Shown here piece by piece: positions 56,455 through 64,000 of a stretch of DNA of 64,000 bases. The notes beneath the pieces were generated by a model. That model saw only the letters and a program-made list of their open reading frames with translations. It did no database searches and was not told the DNA's origin. Position 1 is the stretch's first letter; each line of letters opens with the position of its first letter. The position numbers and the translations under genes are program-made. This DNA is from Phlyctochytrium arcticum (lineage: Eukaryota > Chytridiomycota > Chytridiomycetes > Chytridiales > Chytridiaceae): contig JAHLKI010000008.1 of NCBI GenBank assembly GCA_025602905.1, positions 558,001 through 622,000 on the forward strand, written 5' to 3'.

Positions 56455-57345
56455 CCTATGACTTTGAAGTGATCCAGGTAACTAATGATATTCGCTACGA
56501 TTCTTGATTGAGATATTCGACGATCTATATGGACTGGCGCCACTCTGGGGTGCTCCGCTTGACTCAAAAATTTCAAAGTCCGTACCGATGATGCTCGGAC
56601 TATAAAATTTTAGAATAAAAACAAGATGTTTATGTAATTTTGAGGGTAAGGGTAATGTTTAAGTCCCTTTTGGCCACGGATTGCACACTTTCGAATAATA
56701 ATCGCTTATGTTCCGCAACCAGAACTCTCCCATGCGCTCTGCATTTCGATGTCATTTCCTGTACATGCTGTTCACAATGACAAAAAACGATATCTATTAT
56801 TAGGAATAAACTTGAATCGAACATATGGAGACGTGCAGAGCGTATGAAGTACTTTCTCACATTCCAAATTCTGCAAGGTTTGATATTCACTAAGGGTCGA
56901 TACTTCCGATTCGGCGGCTCCAGACAACCATTCAAGGTTATTGTTACTGGGCGAGTTTCGCGGGTACGGGTGGCATCCATGACCCAAAACATGCTAGTAC
57001 TTAAGACAACCGGGTGGAGAACGTTTATTGTTCCAAAGATAAATGTTAATATCATTGGCGCATTACGTGTGGGGATCCACGACCCTCACTCGTTGTTCAA
57101 CCTATATCGAACTATTCTGGACGCATTACCGTAATAAATCCGACGTACACAAACCTTCCGCCATGCCTACCCTTCTTTTCCGTTGCCGCGGATCCGCACT
57201 TAACGGAGGAGTGCCAACCGACTTGTAGGGAAAAAAACGCTGGTACCTTTTCCAGCAGACACTCAAAAGCAAACTTGATCAAAGCCTGCCCGACCTGTGG
57301 TCTATACACATTTCTTCAACATCTTTTGCTGGAATAATATCTGAG
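56455..57345. promoter_or_regulatory. Shared upstream region of the flippase and the four-helix membrane protein
   Basis: An 890-base divergent intergenic region. It contains several open frames below 145 codons on both strands, which look like shadows of each other, with no domain. No TATA box or other known element stands out. Confidence 0.4.
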
Positions 57346-58131
57346 ATGGGATCACCAGAAGGCTTTGTTGTGGGCATTCCCTCCCTCATCCTTACGGTAA
57401 CCGCTACCATCATGGCGGGTACTGGCTGGGGAGCAGTTTACAGCAAAGACATGTGCTTTGGGGCGATGGGCGAGTTCATATACGCTGTTTCAATCTCGGC
57501 AAGCGTTTCGCTCGTGGCATTTGGAATCGGCGCTACCGTTGCACTCGCATCCTTCGTCGAGCCTCGCTTGATTACAATGTCACTCTTGTATAATGGTGGT
57601 GTGGCAATCATGTTTGCCATGGTATCAGGTGGAATCAACATAATCTGGGTGCTCTGGGGGATGGTACTGGTATCGCAAGGAAGGTGCCGTGGGACTGTAT
57701 ACTTTCAAAGTGGGGTTCTCCTGGTCATTGGGGCAGCGGCATCACTCCTCGGGAATTGGCGAATTCATGCCATGTCACGGCGATTCAAGAATAAGCGCAA
57801 CTCTGATATGGCAAAAAATCCCAGCATCGTTGCTGAAGACGGCGGGGTGCGCGACGAAGGTCCGTCATTAGAAGTACCTGGACGGCGGCTGGAAGGTAAA
57901 AGTCTCAGTCAAGGAGGGCTGTCCCGATCCCGCAACCATCTCAAAATCAAAGCGTCGTCTTCAGTGGATATCACTTCATCGGATGCATTCAGTGTCGAGA
58001 GAGTCGAGCGTTCCAAAACGGGCGGATCGTGGATCAACATCAACTCTGCCAACGTTGGCTATCACCCATTCCCACCACCCCCCGTCATCCGCATTGCCGA
58101 GTCTTCAGCCCCGCAACTGCCCAAAGGCTAA
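57346..58131 (+). CDS. Four-helix membrane protein of unknown function
   Basis: A single-exon protein of 261 residues in good codon context. It has four hydrophobic helices at about residues 8-28, 38-65, 76-103 and 113-136 (for example IIWVLWGMVLVSQG and SGVLLVIGAAASLLGNW). A basic segment (MSRRFKNKRNSDM) and a ~120-residue Ser/Arg-rich cytosolic tail follow. Four helices within ~140 residues and a polar tail resemble MARVEL-type or other small tetraspanning proteins, but no family signature is seen. It stops 122 bases before the start codon of the Icp55 gene on the same strand. Confidence 0.7.
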   Translation: MGSPEGFVVGIPSLILTVTATIMAGTGWGAVYSKDMCFGAMGEFIYAVSISASVSLVAFGIGATVALASFVEPRLITMSLLYNGGVAIMFAMVSGGINIIWVLWGMVLVSQGRCRGTVYFQSGVLLVIGAAASLLGNWRIHAMSRRFKNKRNSDMAKNPSIVAEDGGVRDEGPSLEVPGRRLEGKSLSQGGLSRSRNHLKIKASSSVDITSSDAFSVERVERSKTGGSWININSANVGYHPFPPPPVIRIAESSAPQLPKG

Positions 58132-58253
58132 GGAGTGCTGCATTCCGCTTCCGGTGTTTGCGCTGAAGGATCGGAAGATTGTCGAAACGGGCCGGTATCT
58201 ATACGCGGCGGAGATTTCAACGGAGGCTGGCTTTCGTTCCTTTTCTCCACGCA

Positions 58254-60800
58254 ATGTCAACCCACTCTTTCCTGCGGAGGAGCAGACAATCTTCTCTTTA
58301 CTTTGCGACAAACACATACCCCAGTCAAGGCCAATCTTCATCTTCTCGCCAACATGCAGTGCGCTCAGCGAGTTTCTTTGCAAACCATTTCAACTTCCTT
58401 CCATCACCCTCCCGTATTGTTCCCTTTACTTCCCGACGCACTCTTTCAATACCTACCTCGTATAAGCTCGGCCAACCCTGCCCGGATACCCACCCACATC
58501 TAATCAAACCAGGAGAGGGTTCGTATCGTAACTTCCTCTCTACTTTCAGTTCAATGTCACCCAAAACAATCGAATTGGGAGGAGGGACTGGACAGAATCG
58601 ATTGCATTGTGATTTGAAGGAGGGAAGGATTTGGGCACAGAATGGCCATGATTCCTTTCTGTCTCTTTCTTTCTGCCATGTCTTTAGATTCCTTGTCTCT
58701 ACTGATTTTGCTCTTGTTTGTGAGAATTGGGCTTCATTTTCCCTGTGTATAGATGTCTTTTTTAACACGAGTGTTTTGCAAAGTAAAAGTGAAAGGAGCA
58801 GGCAGAACTGTGGTTTATTGGCAATGGGCGATACTAGCATTGAACGGGGAGACTAAAGAAATCTTTTTTTTTTCCTTTCTGTATCCTATGAAATAGTCAC
58901 GCCGGGGCTGACAGCTCAAGAATATCATTCACGCAGACTTCGACTCGTCCAATCTTTACCAGAAAATGCTGTAGCCATAGTTCCCGGGTACGGCTTGCGC
59001 TACTCCTCCCAAAAGATTTTGTAAGTGTGAGTCTTTCCAGTCCTACACGCCCCATGATGATGACCGCAAGCGTTTTTTTAGCTATCCTTTTCATCAACAA
59101 ACCAATATGCTGTATTTGACTGGGGTGGATGAGCCAGATTGTGCATTGATACTTTGTAAGGCCGACTTATGATGTTGTGAAAAGCACCACAAGAGTTGAC
59201 TGTAGATCATGGGTGATTAGATAAAACCAGCGAAATTGAACGAGGATACAAGATGACATTGTTTGTTCGACCAAAAGATAAGAAGAATGAGCTTTGGGAC
59301 GGCCCAAGAGCCGGATTTGAAGGGGCCATAGGCTACTTTGGCGCTGATGAGGTTAGAACTACTTTTGTTTGTCGTATACCAGATGGTGTTGACATGCTGT
59401 TGGTTCTGTAGGCCAAACCAATTTCTAGCTTTTCCACCGTTGTTGATGGCCTTCTTTCCTCACCCCCCGGGCCCCTCTTCTCTGATCTTCCCCTAAATTC
59501 GAGTCCAAGCCCCTACGATGCGACACACCTTCCCATTAGCTCATCTATAAGGTCACAGTCCCCACCCAGTTCAAAACCCGATCCGAGCATCTCCTCCTTC
59601 TTCAAAAACCTATCACCGCTCAAACCCCCGCGTTCGTCGTCTCGGCCAACCCAAGTTCGTAAACTCAATCACCATATAGCTGCTCTGCGCGTGCGCAAAT
59701 CGCCCGCAGAGATTTCCCTCTTGCGGCAAGCTGGCCGGATCACGGGCCGAGCTTTTGAGGCCATGATGCGGGAGACGGCGGCTGGAGTCGGAGAAGCTGA
59801 CATTGCTGCAGTGGCCGAGTATGTTGTCAAACGAAAGGGAGCCAGTGGCCTTGCTTATGTTCCTGTGGTTGCCGGTGGCAAAAATGCATTGACGATTCAT
59901 TACGTTGTCAATAATCAGATCTTGAAGTAAGTCCATACTCGTATCCTTTCTTGTGCTTTAGACTTATCCTGTCATTTTGATACTAGAGAGGATTCGCTGA
60001 TCTTGGTTGACGCAGGCGCTGTAAGTTGTCTTTCGGCTTTTTCATTCTACAAACAGATTTTCTGATATTCCGTAGGAATATGCCGGATATGCAAGCGATA
60101 TTACGCGCACGTGGCCCGTCAACCCCACTTTCAGCAAACCGCAACGAGACCTCTACGAGGCCGTATTACGAGTCCAAAAGGCTGCTATCGCTGTAGGTGT
60201 CGTGTTCCAATATACCGACGGAACCGCACTAAACGATATGATCTTGTACAGAAATGCACGGGAGATCAGAGTGTATCGTTGGACGACTTGCAGCGCCTCA
60301 CAACCGATTTGCTGTCAAATGAATGCTCCAAGTTATTGAAAAGACCGATCGGCCACCAGGTAACTTTACCATCTTGTTTTTTCGTTTGTTCTACCGATGA
60401 CTGATGTTGACGTGGACATCCTTAGGAACTATCTGTTTTGTGGCCGCACCACGTCGGTCATTACCTAGGCATGGATCTCCACGACACGGAATGTATTTCG
60501 CGATCCAAAACATTGGAAAGCGGGATGGTCATCACAATCGGTATGTTGTACCCTTCCATCCCTAAACTTTTCAAAAAGTGCACTTTTAACATGAAAATGG
60601 TAGAACCGGGACTGTATATCCCGGATACGGATCTGTACCCACCCGAACTTCGGGGAACGGGGATTCGGATTGAAGATGATGTTGTGATGGGTAGTCGGGA
60701 GACGGGGTACTCGCCGATTGTATTGAGTGTGGATGCCCCCAAGGAGGTTGCAGATATTGAGGCTGTGAGAGGGGGGTTGGTGAGAAAAGGCGTCATTTAA
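58254..60800 (+). CDS. ICP55: Mitochondrial Xaa-Pro aminopeptidase Icp55/XPNPEP3 (peptidase M24B)
   Basis: Exon 1 (58254-58518) encodes an Arg/Ser-rich, acid-poor presequence typical of mitochondrial import, ending [17 protein letters not shown]. Exon 2 (58897-59020) gives [17 protein letters not shown] and [16 protein letters not shown]. Exon 3 (59082-59155) gives [19 protein letters not shown], exon 4 starts at 59221, exon 5 at 59413, and more follow. The M24 'pita-bread' metal site is intact: [33 protein letters not shown] (assembled across an intron, G|AA) and GIRIEDDV. The enzyme trims one N-terminal residue after the processing peptidase, stabilising imported mitochondrial proteins. All tested junction phases agree. 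The N-terminal exons are easy to miss because the frame is broken by 60-380-base introns. Confidence 0.92.
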
Positions 60801-61044
60801 AATGTACTCGATCATGTTGCTGATATGCCCATAATCTTATTTTTGTATTTTTATTGAAATATACTAGAGAAAAAAGATAACTCCTTCTTCCGTTACACAT
60901 GCAAATTTCCCTTGGCAACTCGGTGATGCTACACATTCCGCTATCAAGGCGATTGGTGGGCAGCGTGCTAAACTTTGAACGTCTTGAGAATTACAACATA
61001 CATGATCTATCTCTGTACTAAGGAGAGAAACACAAATTTACACA

Positions 61045-62508
61045 CTAGCGGCTATTTACGTTATCTATAAAACTATCCGAAATTGTTTTGTACAAGACTC
61101 CAGGCCCCTCCGCATCCTCGTAAGCTACCCACACGCCTTTAGGCTGAACCTGGGTGAACGGCCGTAAGTACCACGTCCGACGCTGCTCCGCTGGCTGTAT
61201 CAGACATATTTTCTGGGGATGGAGCTGGTCCCGAAGTATTAATGCTACCGAAGAGGAAAAGTGGATGGTGGTGAGGGGAGACGTGTCGCCGAGATTGACG
61301 GATGTGAGTAAATGGACGGACAGGGTGGTGCGTAAAGTGAGGATACCGTAGATGTGGAGGGTGCCGGCGGTTTGGATGAGGATGGTAGAGGCAAATATGT
61401 GGAGGGATTGAATGCCTGTTTGGACATCAAAAGGTTGGGGTTGTTTGTCATTGGCATCAGCAGCAGACATGTCGTAAATGCAAGCCAGCAAGTGTCCCGT
61501 TTGTACATCATGGAGTTGCACGGTATACCCCTCGGGACCTTCTACAACACACGCACAATATGATTTCGACAAGACGACCATGCCCGCCCGGGTCCCTTGC
61601 TCCAAGGCCTGTTCCCAAACCATGTCGGGCGTGCCCTGGGTAATATCCCACAACCGAAGAATACTGTGATCCGAGCCCGGGTCCGAGGTATGCGATGTAG
61701 GTTCGGCTAATGTCCACCATGCCGTGCAGCAAGCCAGGTAAGGCCCGTAGACGACTCCCATGTGGGCGGTGGGAAGACATCGGAAGCGGGTATGAAGCTT
61801 GAATTGGTCTTGTTGGGGCTGGCGCTTCCAGAGCGATGTCCAGCCTCCTGCGTAAGGGTAATCCCATTCGTTGACCGTCACCATTTGCTCTGGTTGGTCA
61901 AAGGAGGGATCGATCCATTTGACTTTGACATTGCGGAATGCGTGGTTGTCGTCGTTGTCGGTGCCGAAGGGGGAGCTGTTGGATAAATCGATTGCAGTGA
62001 GCGATGGGGTACTGAGCACCAATGTGGATGGTGGGGATAAGTGAACCGACAGATCGGTGGATGCATCCGTTGGAGGTAGAGCGGTAATGTAGCGCCGACC
62101 TATTGCTGTATTAGAAGTACTGGGTGTGATGCCAAGATCCGGGCATTTCGGGGTATCATCAATGGCGGGGCGCTCTTCGAGCCGAAACTTCCATTTCTGA
62201 TACAACGCCTTTTTGAATCCCCGCGTCCACATGTCCCATTCTCGATACACATCTTTCCACTTTAGGTCTGCTGGAGGAGACTCTACCCGGAGCGACTCGT
62301 TTCGCGATGATGGGATGATGTGAGCTACCAGTGGGCGCCATAGTGAGGCATCGTGTTGCGCTAGCAAGGCGGTAAAGTGTTTGCAAGTAGCTCCGAGGCG
62401 GAGGAGTGCCTGGGTTGGCAGGTGCGGGAGAAGGTTATGCAGTATCAACTCGTCCGGTAACTTGATCAAGGTTGTGGGGTTCGTAGACGTGGGCTTTGAG
62501 TTTGACAT
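61045..62508 (-). CDS. F-box protein with predicted beta-propeller-like C-terminal part (paralogue 2)
   Basis: A single-exon protein of 487 residues. The F-box is at residues 15-58 (LIKLPDELILHNLLPHLPTQ, ALLRLGATCKHF). The remainder aligns along its length with the protein at 781-2178: WKDVYREWDMWTRG, RRYITALPP, LSPPSTLVLSTPSLTAIDLS, a propeller-like LRLWDITQGTPDMVWEQALE, and C-terminal EQRRTWYLRP with KGVWVAYEDAEGPGVLYKT. The shared N-terminal and C-terminal ends show full-length duplication. An adaptor role in an SCF ubiquitin ligase is inferred from the F-box; the substrate is unknown. It is convergent with Icp55 (244 bases between stops). Confidence 0.88.
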   Translation of the reverse strand: MSNSKPTSTNPTTLIKLPDELILHNLLPHLPTQALLRLGATCKHFTALLAQHDASLWRPLVAHIIPSSRNESLRVESPPADLKWKDVYREWDMWTRGFKKALYQKWKFRLEERPAIDDTPKCPDLGITPSTSNTAIGRRYITALPPTDASTDLSVHLSPPSTLVLSTPSLTAIDLSNSSPFGTDNDDNHAFRNVKVKWIDPSFDQPEQMVTVNEWDYPYAGGWTSLWKRQPQQDQFKLHTRFRCLPTAHMGVVYGPYLACCTAWWTLAEPTSHTSDPGSDHSILRLWDITQGTPDMVWEQALEQGTRAGMVVLSKSYCACVVEGPEGYTVQLHDVQTGHLLACIYDMSAADANDKQPQPFDVQTGIQSLHIFASTILIQTAGTLHIYGILTLRTTLSVHLLTSVNLGDTSPLTTIHFSSSVALILRDQLHPQKICLIQPAEQRRTWYLRPFTQVQPKGVWVAYEDAEGPGVLYKTISDSFIDNVNSR

Positions 62509-63047
62509 GTCGTCGTCGATGTATGTTTGACCAAAAACATTTGGCCGACCTTGTCATTCAGTTCAAAGTCAAAGTCATCATCGGTCGCCACGGAGCAAGT
62601 CATGTTTCAGTTCTATCCTTTTGCCAGCACAGAAAAGGCTTTTTGGCCTCAACGCGTTCGACGCGTCTTCCTAGGGCAAAAAGACCGCAACATCCAAGCA
62701 ACATCCAAGCTCACCGTCAGCGTTGCTGCCATCTGAGATCGTCATACAGTACAGCAGCAAACACATATACCAGAATATACTGTAAACACATAAAGAGAAG
62801 GGTAGATACGCAAAAGTAATCTGTACCAGTAAAAGCCGTACACCCCGTACGTGCAATTATCCATCATATGGGTCAATCAGTCATGCATGAGCAAAATCGA
62901 AATGATAGTACTGTGATTGTTGATTGGGAGGAAAATCTGAATTTGAATCATCAACTACCAACTACCACTAGTGTATTAATAGGAAAATAATGAATGAAAT
63001 ATGGAGTAAAGCAGAAGCGAGCAACAAAGCAGTAACAAAAACAAAAA
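62509..63047. other. Intergenic region
   Basis: About 540 bases between the start of F-box paralogue 2 and the stop of the right-edge gene. It probably contains the promoter of the F-box gene. Nothing else is recognised. Confidence 0.5.
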
Positions 63048-64000
63048 TTAACAAGGGAAACGAAGTAAGGACAGAGAATAGCGAATCGAACAAGGAACGG
63101 GAAACAAAAGTACTCCAAAATGTCCATCACCGCTCTGCTGTCTTCCGCAGCATTGTGAAAGGAGTCCCGTCTCCTCAGGCAGGAGCTCCGTCACTACATC
63201 CGACAGCGAGCGTCTAGGGAACGCAATGGAGGCAGGGCGCGTCACGTCGGTGACCTCTGCAATCGTCTTGGACCTCCTGGTGGGCCACAGAAGGCGGGCA
63301 AGATGGAGCAAGTTCACAAACTTCCAGTGGGCTGGTTGTGACGGGCACGTCCTGTCTAACAAGACCTTGTCGCAGTCGTTGACGGGCCATGACAAAAGCG
63401 TCACTCCTTCATCACGAACGGCATCACCGAACCGTGCCATGAACTGCCCCTCTGGCTCTTGGGCGTCGGAACTGTTTTGGTAAAGGTGAGACGCGGCAGG
63501 CTGACGGGTGCCGTCAGGCAGGGCAGCTACCCATCCCAGCTCAAAAATCTTGGCCACGGCGAGAGGGACACGAGGCTGGAACTCGAAGTCGAAGGCGATC
63601 TCGACGCGCCCCAGTGCCTTGCAGGCGGTTGTGGATCATGGCGGGGTAGGCCTCCAGGTAGGCGGCCATGGTCATGCACGTCTCGTACTCTAGAGGCTGT
63701 AAGAACCGCCACCACGTACCAGTACCTGCTGGCGTGGCCAATCCCATGGCCAAGTGGATCGGGCAAGCTCCTCTACCGTTGGCCATGGCCAGGTTGTCCT
63801 GTAGGGAAAAGCATTTGTCTGTCAGCGAGTGCTATTAGATAATACAGCATTTTCGTTGCAACACTCACCGTCGCTGTGCACTTGAAGCACTTAAGCCCGC
63901 CACGTTCGCTGCATTGCCTTTTCCGCTCCAAGTCCTCTGGAGATATTGCTCCCTTCTCGCTTGCTGTCTCCGGGCGACGGTCTCAGCAGGGGTCTGAGCA
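63048..64000 (-). pseudogene. Unrecognised gene, 5' end outside window, apparent frameshift
   Basis: Read leftward from the edge, an exon (64000-63869) ends in a Cys-rich GGLKCFKCTAT with donor ACG|GTGAGT. The next exon starts at 63798 (DNLAMANGRGACPIHLAMGL) and continues as a good coding frame through FLQPLEYETCMTMAAYLEAY and PAMIHNRL. At about 63630 the coding signal switches to another frame (CKALGRVEIAFDFEFQPRVP, LAVAKIFELGWVAALPDG) and runs to a stop at 63048. No intron with matching phase explains the switch, so a one-base indel is likely. The CxxC pair suggests a zinc ribbon. The G/C-rich composition differs from the island. It could be transposon-derived or a decaying host gene; I do not recognise it. 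Confidence 0.45.

Noticed and set aside
57983..58465. 160-codon plus-strand frame
   Set aside because: It overlaps the end of the four-helix protein and the start of Icp55 in another frame; no family match.
58325..58840. 171-codon minus-strand frame
   Set aside because: It is antisense to Icp55 exon 1 and the first intron; no domain seen.

Overview
This window is nuclear DNA of a eukaryote, most likely a flagellated (zoosporic, chytrid-like) fungus. The evidence is many short introns of roughly 50-70 bases with GT..AG borders, fungal-type gene families (a heat-shock factor, a P4 flippase, Icp55, Pds5), a Crypton transposon whose C-terminal domain is the fungal GCR1_C type, and an LRRC43-like protein of a family associated with cilia and flagella. 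No species name can be read from the sequence.

The window has two compartments. Left edge: the end of a cationic amino-acid permease gene (2-562) and an F-box protein gene (781-2178). From about 2.2 to 27.6 kb lies a gene-poor, repeat-rich island. It holds a helicase fragment of the replication-origin-binding type (7457-8986), four related 115-180 bp repeats in two orientations (9051-10320), three near-perfect hairpins, a 143-bp piece of the 5' end of 18S rRNA (13547-13689) that runs directly into a fold-back element (13685-14958), a purine-skewed tract, a Crypton tyrosine-recombinase element (gene 20656-23801, minus strand, with one nonsense codon and one frameshift), and a 1.2-kb element with 64-bp terminal inverted repeats (24766-25978).

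From 27.6 to 62.5 kb the window is gene-dense with housekeeping genes: PSMD5 (proteasome assembly chaperone) divergent from an LRRC43-like gene; an unrecognised gene; a CH-DH-PH-WW RhoGEF; a makorin E3 ligase divergent from Pds5 (cohesin regulator); a Maf nucleotide pyrophosphatase; a heat-shock-factor transcription factor convergent with a P4-ATPase; a small four-helix membrane protein; the mitochondrial Xaa-Pro aminopeptidase Icp55/XPNPEP3; and a second F-box gene (61045-62508) that is a clear paralogue of the one at 781-2178. A partial, frame-disrupted gene of unknown function runs off the right edge.

There is no sign of operons or a pathway cluster. The gene-dense part is ordinary fungal chromosome with divergent pairs sharing 350-900-base promoter regions. 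The unusual biology is in the island, where mobile elements are nested in one another and a fragment of rDNA has been captured.
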